Source: Diospyros lotus (lineage: Eukaryota > Streptophyta > Magnoliopsida > Ericales > Ebenaceae). From it: a stretch of DNA of 64,000 nucleotides. The stretch covers positions 18,869,030-18,933,029 of the forward strand of contig NC_068346.1 of assembly GCF_014633365.1 (NCBI RefSeq). Reading direction: 5' to 3'. The position numbers and the translations under genes are program-made. Below the pieces are notes generated by a model. That model worked only from the letters and a program-made list of their open reading frames with translations. It was not told the origin of the DNA and did no database searches. Shown in pieces: positions 23,396 through 35,838 of this stretch. Position 1 is the stretch's first letter. Every line of letters starts with the position of its first letter.

Positions 23396-26300
23396 TAGGG
23401 GTGTGCATTTTTTCAATTCAACCGAATCGACCGAACCGGTCAGTTTGGTTTAGTTAATTAAGTAGCTAAAAATTGATTCGATTATATTTATAAATTTTTT
23501 TGGATATTTCGATTAACCGAAATAACCAAATTCGTCATCCACCGCCCACTGTTTTTCCTTTACTGCCCATGGTTTTACTTTTACTGCCCACTGTTTCCCC
23601 CCCGCCCCCACACACAAACTTCTTCTCTCTCTTCCTCACATCGCCCATGGTTTACTCTCCCCCCCCCCCTATGTGACCTTGACACTCTCTGGTTCCCCCC
23701 ACCTCCTACCCCCTGAAACTTCTCTCTTCTTCACCCCAAACCTCTCAGCCTCATGACATCGGATGTCATTTCTCTCTCTCGCGCGCGCACGCGTTAATCG
23801 ATCCGTCGCCCCCTCCCTCCGACCTTGTAACACCCGGTGTAACTGGTGTTAAGAGAATAGGAAAGGAAGTAAGTAAACTTCCAAAAATGCCCTTGAGGAA
23901 GTGATGATCCTTGAGATTGAGAATGCCCATGAGAAGGGTAATTTGGTAATTTGGATAGAGAAATCCAATAAAAGGGTATTTCGATAAATTAAAAATAATT
24001 CCTATGTGGAATTAGGTGTATAAGTGAATAAAAATCCCAATTTGATATTTATGAGGAGATATGTGGGATTAATAAATTCACAAAGAGTATTTGGGAAATT
24101 TGGAATTTAATTCCATAAAGGAAATTTAATTTTGAAAATAGGGAAAATGGTGGATATTAAATTATTTGAGGAGAATAATTATATTTTCCCTAAGTTGTGA
24201 ATTAATGTGGTAATGCCACTTGGAGAGATGAGATTAAACTTGGAAGCCAAGGTTGGTGTCATGTTGTGACACTTGGCATTTTGTGGTTCAAGTATAAATG
24301 AGAGATTTAATTAAATGCAAAAAGAAAGGATAATTGGTCTTTCAAGCATTTAATAAGAGACATTATGGTGTTGGATTAAAGAAAATCCAAATGAAATGGA
24401 AAAATAGTCACCATTAATGTTTGAAATTATGGTGAATTAAATAAATGGAATGGAAAATGGGAAAATGGTCACCCATTAATGTTTGGAAAATGGTGGGATT
24501 TATTTAAATGGAAAATGAGGGATTTATGTCTTTCAAGTGGTCTCTCATGTGATGGTGGAAATCAGTCCCATTAAATTTAAATGGGAAAGAAATGATATTT
24601 CAAGGGATGAGATTAATTATTGAAATGGGAAAGTGATCCAAGGGTTGCCACTAAATCTTGGAAGTTGGCATGGATTGCCAAATGGGTGGAAAGATTTTTA
24701 AAGAGAAATGATTGGAAGGTGGAGATTTAATCTCCAAATTAAATCAAAGGCTAGGATTAAAACCTAGCAAAGCACATGGATTGTGCTTCCTTTGGATGGC
24801 TAAGATGTTGTCTTGTAAAGTGAGAAAAGATTCAATGGTGGATTTTAAGCAAGACTTAATGCCATGGATTGTGTTAGTTTGAAGGGTGAAGATTTATTCT
24901 CACCAAATAAATCTAATGGCTAGGATGCATTATTGAAATATGGGAAATCTAGTATAAAAAGGCAAGTGTGGGAGACTTGTCTCCCTTTTGGCCATTTGTA
25001 GAAATGAAGAAGGAAAAGGAAGGAAGAAGGAAGAAGTCTTCCATTGTTTAGAGAAAAAGAAAGAGAAGGAAAGAGAGAAGAAGAGAAGGAAATCAAGTAA
25101 GTGCATTCTTCTTTCTTTATTTAGTGATCTTTTATGCAAAGAGAGTGAATTTCCTTGTTTGAATGCCATCTTAGATGGGAAGAAATGAAGATAGGAGCTC
25201 TCTTGAGAAGAGGAATTAAAGCTTCAAAGAGAAGAATGTTAAGATAAGGGATGGCCCCATGTGGAGGAGGCCTTGCATTGCATTGTAAGTAGGTTGCATA
25301 AATTTTTATGTATCTCTTTGCATGCTTTATTTGTTCATGAGACCTATGGCCATGGGGGTGGGTGGGAAAGAAATGGTAGGTTAATGCCTCAAACCATGTT
25401 GGGTTGTAAGGATGGAATGACCTAACCATACTTGCATGCATTTGCCATTACATAGACTTGTTATGCTTGTATTTACTTTGCATATGCACCCTTATTGAGC
25501 TTTTGAGCTCATGAGGTTTGTTGAACCTCTTTGTAGGTGTTGAAAGCCTCATGGGAAAGGTGAAAGTGGGAGAGAAATGGCTATGAATGGGGAAGGCTAA
25601 AGTTGTGTAGCCTATGTATTTTGGTTGAAATGTAAAATAAATTATGTTTCATTTTAGTTTCATGTGTATGAACCTCCATGAATGAGGTTAGATGTAGTAT
25701 TTTCCACTTCATTGTGTAAGCTTTATGGAAGAAGGAAATGGATATTTTCTTGTAAGCTTTTGTTGCAAATTAGTGGATGGTTGATGTATGTTATGGAAAC
25801 ATTAAGAGCATGGTTCAAGCCTTGATTTTGGAGAAATAGAGGCTAAAAATTGAAGGAAAATGAAGTTTATTTATTCATTTTAATTTCTGGAAATTTTGGG
25901 TTAGGAGGCCCAAGAAGAAGAGAAAAAAAAAAAGAATAGAAGTGAAGGAGCAGCCAGCAGCTGGCTGCTGCAGCAGGCCGCAAGGCGGCCGCACCCGCAG
26001 TCGCGCGCGCAAGCGAGCGCACGGGCTGCCGCTGGTGGCATGCGCGGCTAGAGGCCAGCGGGGCCCCGTGCGGGCCAGCGGGCCCCGCTGGCCAATTTTT
26101 TTAAAAAAATTGACAAAATTGTGGAATTTTGGGGCATTTCTTAATTGAATTTGGGCCTCGGAGGAATTTTCAAATAAAGGGATTTTTCGGGCATTTTGGA
26201 GATTAATGCCGAAATTTGAAAAATTTGAAAATGATGAGTTTTCCTCCAAAATTGGTGATTGATCAATGGATTGGTTTAAATGGTGATTTTTGGAGCCCGA

Positions 26301-27080
26301 TAAAAATTCTTGGTCGGAAAATAATTAAACTCAAATGAGAAAATAATGATTGGGCGTTTTCGCGAGATTTCTTTTAAACCAAAAGCGGTGTGGTTTAAAG
26401 CCCAATTCTGCTAGTAAATCCTGGGGTTTTAAGGGAAGGGAAGGACGAGCCTAGTTCCCACCTAGGGCGTTTCTTCTTGAAACGTGGTCCACCCTTCATC
26501 AAAAGACCGGGCAGGTGGACAATTCGGGTAATTGTTCATGAGTAACACCCGTAAGTGGGAGCGGGGCGTTACAGACCTCACCAGTGGTCCATCGTTTCCC
26601 TCTTATCAGTCGGCCTCTCGGTCCTCGTTCTCATGACCTTTCTTTTTCTCTCTCTCTTGATCTCGATCTCACTGCCTCACCTTTGTCACCCCCTCCCTCC
26701 ACCTGGCGAAAGTCGCCTCCCTCTCGCCGCCTCACGACAGTCTCTCTCTATCTCATGGCCGCATGACAGTCAAAGATGAAGGGCTATTTGGGCCTTTGGC
26801 CAAGCGAAGGGCCGAACCGAATAAGGGCTGGCCATTCGTCTTTGTCTCCGGCTTCCTATGCAGAGGCCGACACCACCCCAGTTGCATCTATCTCCCTCCG
26901 ATCATGCTCGCCCATTCGATAAGTTTTAGTGAAGTTCAGTTATACCGGTTATTTCAGTTTCGATTTTTCGGTTAGCGTACCCTATCGGTTCGGTTCGGCT
27001 CGGTTAGTAGACTATGATCAGTTCGGTTCGGTTGGTAAAAAAGTTGACAGTGATCGGTTATAACCGAATGCTCTCCCCTA
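23396..27080. mobile_element. hAT-like element, non-autonomous, split by solo LTR B
   Basis: The ends are inverted repeats: TAGGGGTGTGCATT on the left, and TAGGGGAGAGCATTCGG on the reverse complement of the right. Without solo LTR B it is about 0.93 kb (23396-23825 and 26579-27080). It is rich in CCGAACCGG/CGGTTCGGTT words near both ends, as in many plant hAT MITE-like families. The flanks AGATAGTT and AGATATAA could be one 8-bp duplication with changes, so the target duplication is doubtful. It contains no transposase. Its middle is very rich in C and CT. Confidence 0.65.
23826..26573 (+). mobile_element. Solo LTR B (Ty3/gypsy, 2748 bp)
   Basis: It begins TGTAACACCC and ends GGGGCGTTACA, with the perfect 5-bp duplication GACCT (23821-23825 and 26574-26578). 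A TATAAAAA box at 24953-24960 marks the LTR promoter, followed by a purine-rich leader (AAGGAAGGAAGAAGG). It has the same end type as solo LTR A but the interior differs. No gene is inside; the GC-rich patch at 25950-26100 is part of the LTR. Confidence 0.9.
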
Positions 27081-28008
27081 GATATAATAAGACAAGTAAA
27101 AAGGATATAACAAACAATGCACGATATATAATGGTTCGGTGTATCTCACACATCTAATCTACTCTCCCAAAATCTAACCACCCTTAGGGTTCCACTAAAT
27201 CCAACAACTACACCAAAGTTTCCACACTAGCTCACCTTGAAAACTATATACAAACACCTAGATTTTAAGGATTCTAGGCAGCCAACACAATCCATAATAA
27301 GTTTAATAAATACAACACTTGTCCACACTAGGACAAAAATGAATCAACAAATCACACCAATAATACAAGGCAATGAAATACAAATAAATCAATAACCTCG
27401 GTTTGATGGAGAAATTTGGGTTTGACTTGAGAAACTTTTCTCCAATTGCCTTGAGCCTCTTTGATGGATGAGCAATGAAGTTTTGAGAGCCTTTTGGATT
27501 GCTTGGTTAGTGCTTGAGAGCTTTTAGAGAGTTGGTGAAGGCTTTAAATGTTCAAGAGTGCTAAATTTTTTCTTCATTTTGAGCACCAACTATATATAGG
27601 CACAGCTAGACGACTTGCATAACGTTTAAAAATTTAACCGTTGGGCTTAGGCAGTTGACTTTCCTAAAGCAGGAGTCAACTGTCATTTGAATGGGAGTCA
27701 ACTTCCTCCAAGTAGGAATAGACTGTCCAAGAATAACTCTCAGCCAGATCGACTCTACATAACATACTCTAGACTAGGTCGACTCTGGTTTTGCCAAAGT
27801 TAAGTTTGGCACATCAGGAGTCGATTTCCATGGCTGGGAGTTAACTTCAATGGAAAATGACAATTTTGATAACAAATATATTATGAAAAAATATTTTATA
27901 ATTTAATCAAAAATAATTAAGGGCTACAATTTATATTTTATTTAAAATATTATTTTTATTAATCATCAAAATTTGATTAAAGGTTAAACGGAACAAGTTG
28001 ACTCAACA

Positions 28009-31000
28009 CAAAGGTGTGTGTGGGGGGGGGGGGGGGGGGGGGAAGAGATCGTAGAAGATAAAAGATCAATGGGTATTTATAGGCATCTATTATGGGTGGG
28101 ACAGATGGCACATGCACACTGGGCGATGCGACTCTTCCGGTCGCATGCATGCTCAGAGGAACATGGGTGAAAACCCCCATTCCCCAGCTGCTCGCCTTTG
28201 GGGAAAGGTCCCCAAATAAAGGAGAACCTTCGGAGGTTGGACTCTTCGTAAGGTGATGAAGGATGAGATCTTATCTGTTTTCGCGTGATCCAAAGGGTCA
28301 TCAGAGGCTTAACTGGGTGCTCAGGAGGCTAAAGAGTCTCCCAAAGATGCTCACATGAATGACCCTCTGGATACCTGTGCATATGCCCCGAAAGACCATG
28401 CACAATGCCAGGTCGGGTGCCTAAGAGGTCACTAGCAATGCTGATGATAAACTCCTCAAGACTTGGCCCATTTTGCCTTTTTGTCGATAGAACTCTTTTT
28501 TCTCGATCCGACACTTCACTAGGGAAATCTTTCCCGAAGGCAGGGCTACAACAAGTTGTGATTTCTCCTGTATTGCCAACTTAACATCATTTTATTTTTG
28601 TAAATACCAAGTATACCCTTATTACTCTCTCCAATGTCTATTTCAGTTTTCATATCTATCTCTCGCCTTTGACAAAACTAGCCGTCAACTTTCTCTTTAT
28701 AATGAAACTCAAGTCATCGATGACCAACATTGTAAAGGAGAAAGGATGCAAGCCATTAAACAAAAAAACAAAAAAAAATCAAAAAAGGATTGAAGTTGAA
28801 AATGAAGGCAATAAGAATGACACAAAGAAGACAAAAAAAAAAAAAAAAAAATTCCATCAACACAATAGTATTAGGTTTCATATAGGTATACTACGATTCT
28901 TAAGGAAAGTAAGGGATTCAATTTAAATGTGGTACTATGATTTGAGGCTATTTTTATTCTTCTCTCTCCCACTAAAATGACCCATTGTTGTTCATCATCA
29001 TTGAACTCATCAGCCATCAAGGTTGCAAAGGCCCCAAATCTCATCAGCAAACCTAGAAAAATCTAAGTTTCTAACTTAGATTGTCCCAATAATGGTGGCG
29101 CCATCGGTTTTTTTTTTTATAAAATAAAAAAGGAGAATGAAAAAGGAGAAATGCGATAGAGAATGAATCAATAATGGTAGCGCCATCATTTTTTATCCTT
29201 TTTATTTCACAGCAAGGGAGTTTTTTTTCCTATTTTTAAAAGTGAGGGTAACTGTTGCAATTAAGCCAAACTACAAGACTAGTTATTACAATTTTCTCTA
29301 AAAATTGATTCTATACTTGATTGAAATCTCATATTTTCTATTTAGACCACAAGAAAAACAATTTTTTTATGAAAATAATTAAAAAATTATCTCAAAAATG
29401 TTTTAAAATATTATTGTAAAACTTGCAAGACAACTCAAATGAATTTATGAGTCATGTAATTTTAAATAAGTCAACTAACTTATAAACTCTAATTTTCGTA
29501 AAATCAAAATTGACTAACAATTTAATACTGTAAATTCGATAAATCTAATAATAAACTCAATAAATTCAGTGATAAATTTGATAAACTAAGTAAACTTTGA
29601 AATTTATATTAAATATAAATTAATATTTAAAATTTTAATTATGGATGAAAAATGACAAAGGATGAATTTAATATTTAAAAAATTTATATTATTTAATATT
29701 TTTAAAATTAATAGATGAAATTATTTTAAAATAAATACATGTTTTTATTCATAAAAAATACAATTGTAAATTATAATAATCATATTAATAAATAATATTA
29801 ATTATTTTTTATAAAATTATATTTATATATATTAAAGAATATTTTCAATTGTCTTTAAATTCTTATGATTTTAATATCTGCTTTTGAGATTCAATTTTAT
29901 AGACTATTCTTCAATTTCACTTAATATTTTGATTTTAACAACCTTATTTAGAAATAATTAGTATACAATATATAAATATTTAGTGACTTAAGAACCAAAA
30001 GTTAGTATTTTCTTTAAGTTGAACAAATATGTGACTACCAATGTAAGCGTCCCTCTCTTGATCCTCGCAATGTGAGGACTATTGGCATGCGCCCATTTAC
30101 ACTGTCAGCCTCTACTCCAAACTTGAGCTACAATAATAATAATAAAAAAAGAAGTGCCCAAGCCTGAACCTCAAATCTTTTATAACTCCATTTCCCAATC
30201 ATAAGGAGGACATCATCGGACCATGGGAGTCTGCCAACTAAGAAGCTACTTTATTCCCAGCAAATCCTTCACTCTCTGTTTCTTACTGCAAATATAAGAA
30301 AATATCATTTGGTTATATTTTGCCAAAAAAATATAAGTAACAAGTAGAATTTGGTATTAATTAAAACACATGTTGATATGAAGTACAGGGCAACGCAGTG
30401 ACAAACAACATACAATTTCTGTCTTCACGAAACAATTTTTAAGTCATTCAGGGTGGCATCCATTTGGAACCTTCATACAAACACTATTTGGGTAAATGGC
30501 TACAAAAATATGATTTGGAAGATGCGGACTTGGCTTCTAACACAAGGAATTGGAGATTGGAGGACTAGATGATTCTTAGGGTGGTTGGTTTATGAAAGGG
30601 GGCCAAATGGGGGTACGGGTTCTGTGGTGCATGATTTCTCATGGGCAACGAGGGGAAGAATCTAGGACGAATGTGGCGTGGTGTGTATCCCTCCAATAGA
30701 CGTATTTACTTTTAATCCACAGTGAATATGAATGCTTTGAGGTCATATATAAGGACAATTGATTCTGGAATTATCTAGGAGCCCTATTTTGTTCAGGAAG
30801 TTGAAAACAGGTAATTGTCCAGTGGTAGTCTCCTTACACTATTTCTGATGCTATGTTAGTGTAGGTATCTGGGGATCTGCTAATGAGGTAGCTTGGCCAT
30901 GGTGGGAGGTTCTTCATTTAACTCTTCAATTCCAGTTGTCGGATGTGTAGACATAACTTCTTTTTCAGGACAGAGCATGTGGAAAGCACGGGGTTCCTTT

Positions 31001-33279
31001 GTTAATGAAGTCACCTGGATGCTAGCATACCAAAGACATGGCATGATTCTTTCTAACTAGTATAGTATGCATCGGAAAGGAGAGGTGTTGGCGGATAATA
31101 TTTTTGTCACATCGTGGCCTAGGATTGAGAGAGTATATTCTTTTCACAATTAGTCCGTTCATGTTGAGCTCAATTCTCCAACTTTTACGAGTCTTGGGTT
31201 GGTCAGAGCTGATTGAAGATGACAAGGCAGTCTGGGAAAGTAGCTCATTATGCTTAAAGTGGTGGAAACAGAAGAGATGAGACTTTTTGAGGATTTTGAG
31301 ATGAATGTGCCTGAATCAAAGTTCTTTTTTCATAGTTTCGTTTGCAGTTAAAAGGATTTTATGTTATGAGTCTTCGTTTCTTTTCATACTTGTTATTAAA
31401 GAGCATATTTTTTGAGCAACTTATTGGTTGACTTGTGTTGCACCCTTTCATGCTAAAAAAGGACTCCATTTACTTGCAAAATGATTGTCAGGTAAGTTTG
31501 TCACCAAGAGCAATATGCAATTCATATTTTTGAAATTGGGAAAAAAAAAATAAAATAACAGAAACAGCCTTGCACAAAGAAGTGAGTGCCTGAAATCTCA
31601 GATGAAGCTGGAGAAGAAAAAATACCAGTCAGGAAACCAAGCCAACAGCTCTGCCAGAACTTGAACAATAATCAAACCGTGCACCTCTCCCTCATGGGGA
31701 ATGTGCCCTTCTTTTCCAACTGTACATATAATGGAATACATTAAATCCATCCCTTCCAAGTAAAAAACAAAAGGGAATTATGTCTGAAACATAGAGAGAA
31801 CTAATTCATTAGTCATTGGTAAAATCTAAGCTACAAGGATTAGTTAGGGAAAACATGATTATTTTTCACTTCATAATTGAGAAGCATTTTGATGGAAAAC
31901 CTACTACGGAGCAGCAAACTCCTAAGAATTACACAATCAACTAGAAAAATAATCCTAACCTCCTTTAATCCCAGATCAAACCAGTTGGTATCATCATAAT
32001 AAGTTCACTCAAAGCCATGATCAATCCGATACAGGGTATCCATCACAATTTTGGCACCTCAATATCAGGCCAAAGTAACTATCAGCTATATAGTTAGTTC
32101 TATAACCACCACATTGAATTTACAGAAAAAAAAAACCACCACATTGAGCTTTTTCTTTTACATGGAAACACAAATCCAATATACTTTTACAAAAGATCAA
32201 TATTAAGGGTTCTTGTGAGGTAAGGTACTAGAAGCCTTTCATAGAAGGATGTATACAATGGATTTGTAGAAGAGAGCTTAACTTATACAACACTTTGCTT
32301 GTAGAATATAAAAGAAACAATCAAATATGATCAGGTAAACATGTGCCCTTGCAAGCTATGACATACAATTGAGCACAGGCTACAAGACAAGAACGTCAGG
32401 TGCTAAGACTAGCCAAAAAGACAGTGATAGAAGGAGGAATATCTGATTTTCTCGAGAACAGGAAAGTTGGAAGACTATAAATGTGGTCAATGTTATACTA
32501 ACAAAGGTCAGGTACCCCTACCAGAGTTAAGTCTAGAAAGCCTATGTCCAAAGGATGCAGGCAGTTCACTGTCACCTGATACTCCTTTAGTGAGAGTGAT
32601 TGTCCATAAGCCCTTCCTATAGTTGGGAAACTCTTTCCAGTTGGTAATCAAGGAAAAGGCCATTAACTAAAATAGGGGGCCAGCATATCCAAGACCTTGC
32701 ATCTAAACCTTAATTAAGTCCCTGCAAATCACGCATGGAGGGATATCCAGGTCTGACTCAGCCAAGGATGCTCAGAGCTGCCCTATAATTCAAAGGCAGG
32801 ACATGAAATTCATCAATGGTGAGCTAGAGTACTCTGCAAGAGGGTACATCAACTAAATTTAGGAAGTGGCACAAGAGTCCAATGGGGCCTCAGGTAAAGA
32901 GTTTCACATGTCAAGTTCCATGAGTGTCCTGAAGGTCAGGGCTCGTAGCTAAGAGAGTTTGCAATACCTTGCTTGATTGATACTTAGTCCTGAGGTTTAG
33001 CTTACAAAGAAGTCATTTATATCACCTCAGAAGGTTGGTGCAGGGAGGCACTTGCTGAAATGGATGAATAAGGCATCTAACATGGGAGGACAAGGCATAC
33101 TGCATAGGCAAAGGTGAGTTGTACCACGTACACAGAGGCAACAAGTGTACTCAACTTATTGTCCTTGAATGTGTGCGCTTCATGAACAAGGAGAGAAGAT
33201 GAGTATCTTATGATGCATGCCAATTCCTGGTGAGCTACAATCATGAGTTCTATAACAATAATGAGATATAACATGAATC
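28009..33279. other. Unassigned sequence, no clear gene
   Basis: No reliable coding region was found in over 5 kb. About 28009-28560 looks like a decayed LTR read on the minus strand, with a CCTATAAATACCC promoter-like box (28070-28082) and a poly(G) run at 28023-28042. 28560-30000 is AT-rich, with A-runs at 28837-28851 and 18-bp direct repeats at about 29087 and 29170. 30040-30250 has SINE-like features (listed separately). 30400-31300 has broken frames that I could not assign. 31500-33280 shows no domain and could be intron or intergenic DNA. Confidence 0.45.
30040..30250 (-). repeat. Possible tRNA-derived SINE
   Basis: On the minus strand the sequence shows an A-box-like TTAGTTGGCAGACTCCC (about 30240-30224) and a B-box-like GAGGTTCAGGCTTG about 65 bp further on, then T-rich and AAT-repeat sequence. 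This spacing fits the RNA polymerase III promoter of plant SINEs. There is no clear tail or target duplication, so the call is weak. Confidence 0.25.
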
Positions 33280-33287
33280 AATACAAG

Positions 33288-33581
33288 TAGAGTTGGCAAA
33301 TGGGCTGGGCGGCCCATCGGCCCGGCTCCCAGCCCGGGCCGGCCTGGTACTGTAGCAAACAGGTCGGGTTGGGCCAATGCTTTGTGACCCGCAGCCCGAC
33401 CCACCAAAATGGCCCAGCCCACGTTGGCCCATTTATTAAGGGCCATAGGGCCGTGCTGGGCCCCCATTTTCCATTGCCCGGCCCGCCTCCCTCGCGGGCC
33501 AAATTCGGTTCGGCCCACAAAATGGGTGGGCCAAGCGGGAGGTGGGCCAGGCTAGGCCGGCCCGTCCATTTTCCATCTCTA
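33288..33581. mobile_element. hAT-type MITE, 294 bp
   Basis: It has inverted ends TAGAGTTGGCAAATGGGC and, on the reverse complement, TAGAGATGGAAAATGGAC, and is flanked by the perfect 8-bp duplication AATACAAG (33280-33287 and 33582-33589). It is GC-rich and full of GGCCC/GGGCC words. It has no coding capacity; the open frames on both strands across it are by-products of its composition. Confidence 0.93.
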
Positions 33582-33589
33582 AATACAAG

Positions 33590-33955
33590 GCAATTACTAA
33601 TACAAGGTTTCACCTTCATGTTTGTATGGCCCAAGTGATGACACATTGCCTCTGCCTATGTGGTAGGACTAGCTATCGCTGTGCTAAGCAAATGATTCCA
33701 TTTGTCAACCCCATTAGCCTTTTAGTTATCACAATGTATTGCCAATACACTACAACAAGACTCATGGAGTATCCATAACTCTATGGAAGAGCTCTGTGCC
33801 AGGGTTTCCACTCATCAGTAAGGCTGCCATGGCAGGCACTTGCTGAACTCAACCATCAAAATTCTCAACATGAGCACTTGTTCTCCATTAAATAGGCCTG
33901 CAACACCTCCTTGACTCGATTGAACAAAATTCTCCATCTGAGGACTCCACCAGCC
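33590..33955. other. Intergenic DNA
   Basis: Nothing recognisable lies between the MITE and the gypsy LTR. Confidence 0.5.
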
Positions 33956-34407
33956 TGTCACGGCACACCTGTGAATTTAGGATGCTGCTAGCTCGGATTG
34001 GATTAGGTGGTTTCTACCGACACAAAACAGAACAGAGCGAGGGAGGGAGAGATCGAGAGTGCAGAATGAGAGAAGGAGAGAGAGATTAGAGCAACGGGAG
34101 GAAGAATCAATTCTGATATGCAATTCAATCGTAATCTTCCCAGCAAGCTTGGGAATATTTAAACACTCAATAGGTGGGAGGCTGCCACAGTAGATCCCTT
34201 CTCCATGCGATTGTAACTGCTCTTTTGTCCTATTCTATTCCCCCTCCATGCGGGGAATCTTCCAGTTTGGCTAACTAATATCACTAGTGGAGTTACAGCA
34301 GTAAAAATAACAAGATTACAGCAATAGGGAAATTATATTAGTAAGCTAAAAATAAACTAAGACTTATAGCTGCTTGAGCCATCAGTTCCAGGGCCCCTTC
34401 CGTGACA
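33956..34407 (-). repeat. 3' LTR of the minus-strand gypsy
   Basis: On the minus strand the tract AAGGAAGGGGGAAT leads into TGTCACGGAAGGGG (start at 34407). The LTR ends GCCGTGACA (33956). The 8-bp inverted ends TGTCACGG/CCGTGACA are intact. The length is 452 bp. The same LTR type starts the element at 51972. Confidence 0.88.
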
Positions 34408-34469
34408 ATTCCCCCTTCCTTACACCTTTCTTGTACTCAAGAAATGCTGAGGAGGCTGGCAGCTCTGGG

Positions 34470-35838
34470 GAACCGTTTGAATAAGCTAGGTAGGTACTCC
34501 CAAGTATCACTACCTGTTACCCCACCCTGCCACTTCACCAGTACTTGAATGAGTGGAACCCCTTAGCTATGAACTACCCGTCTATCCAGAATAGCTTCCG
34601 ATTCTTCCATACCATCCTTCTCCTCGGGGATGGTGGGCATTGCAGGGTTCACTTGCTCAGACCCTACTATTTCCTTTAACAAGGAGACATGGAAAACTGG
34701 GTGGATTTGGATCCCCTCCAGAAGCTGTAGTCGGTAAGCCACCTTCCCTACCATTTCCAATATGAGAAACGGTCCAAAATATCTAGTTGCAAGCTTTGAG
34801 ACCGGCCTTTGAGTAATAGCCTTCAGGTGGGGTTTCCTCAACCTCAGGTATACCTTCTTCCCTACCTCAAATTCCCTATCACTTCTCTTCTTATCCACAA
34901 CTTGCTTCATCCTATTTCAAGTTATAGCCAATTCTTGTTTTAGTTGTTGCAATACCACCATTCTCTGTTGCAAGTACTCTTCTACTGAGGCTGCAATGGG
35001 ATGTTCTCCTATAACTGGTAGTAGAGGAGGCTTGTAACCGAAGATGACCTCAAATGGAGACATCTTTAAGGAAGAGTGGTGGTTGGAGTTGTACCACCAC
35101 TGGGCTAGGGATAACCATCTATGCCAACTGATGCAAATACACCTCAAATAATTTTCTAAGCCCTGGTTTACCCGCTCGATATTACCATCTGTTTGAGGAT
35201 GATAGGCTGAAAACTTAGTGCCCAAAGCCTTCATAAGCTCCATCCATAGTGTGTTTGTAAAAACCTTGTCACGATCGGAGATAATTGTCTTGGGAACCCC
35301 ATGCAAAGCTACCACCTGATCCATGAAAATTCTAGCCACTTCTTGGGTCGTATAAGGATGGGCCAATCCTATAAAATGAGTAAATTTTGTGAACCGGTCT
35401 ACCACAACCATTATACTGTCCTTTCCTTCCGACTTAAGCAGCCCTTCGACGAAATCCATAGAGATGCTAGACCAGGCTTGCTCGAGCACTGGTAGGGGTT
35501 GTAAGAGTCCAGGGTAGGCCACATTTTCAGTTTTGCATCTCCTACAAATGTCCCAACCCAACACGAATTTTCTTACCTCTGCTCTCAGCCCCTGGCCAGT
35601 GAAAAAGCTGTTTCACCCGAAGGTAAGTGTTTTGGACCCAAGAGTGTCCCCCCAATGGAGATTCGTGCAGTGACTGTAAGATCCTCCTCTTGAGATCTTC
35701 ATTATTCCCAATCACAATCCGACCCTGATGTCTCAACATTTCGTCCGCCAATGTATACCCTTCGGCCACTTCAGATCCCACAACCACCCTTTCCAGTAAT
35801 TCTCTCACTTTATCATCTCCTCCATAGCTTTCTATCAC
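34470..35838 (-). pseudogene. Gypsy integrase with chromodomain remnant
   Basis: Integrase inserts element cDNA into the host genome. From 35838 down: the zinc-binding HHCC region (ILQSLHESPLGGHSWVQNTYLRVK and, across a frame change near 35550, CRRCKTENV). The catalytic core follows, with the DDE residues in ISMDFVEGL, TIISDRDKVFT and QTDGNIERVNQ. Then come the GKKVYLRLRKPHL and ATRYFGPFLILEMVG tail. A chromodomain-like end (QVLVKWQGG, SDTWEYLPSLFKRFP, about 34540-34470) lies past an in-frame stop at about 34560. Breaks near 35550, 34915 and 34560 make it inactive, although the DDE residues are kept. Confidence 0.88.

Larger units (their letters stand above)
23233..28008 (-). repeat. 5' LTR of the minus-strand copia element, split by a hAT-like element
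   Basis: On the minus strand the LTR ends GGACCATCA at 23233, next to the primer site. Its pieces 23233-23395 and 27081 to about 28008 sum to about 1.1 kb, a size known for SIRE-like copia LTRs. The distal end (TGTTGAGTC near 28008) is less certain because no target duplication is seen. Repeated GAGTCGACT/AGTTGACTC words occur at 27650-27850. The element's pol and right LTR were not found. Confidence 0.6.

Noticed and set aside
28022..28042. Poly(G) run, and the poly(C) run at 40146-40163, as regulatory structures
   Set aside because: Single-base runs of this type are commonly simple repeats with uncertain length in assemblies; nothing nearby supports a function.
33180..33646. Several overlapping open frames on both strands
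   Set aside because: They run across the GC-rich MITE and its flanks; composition and the element's exact ends explain them.
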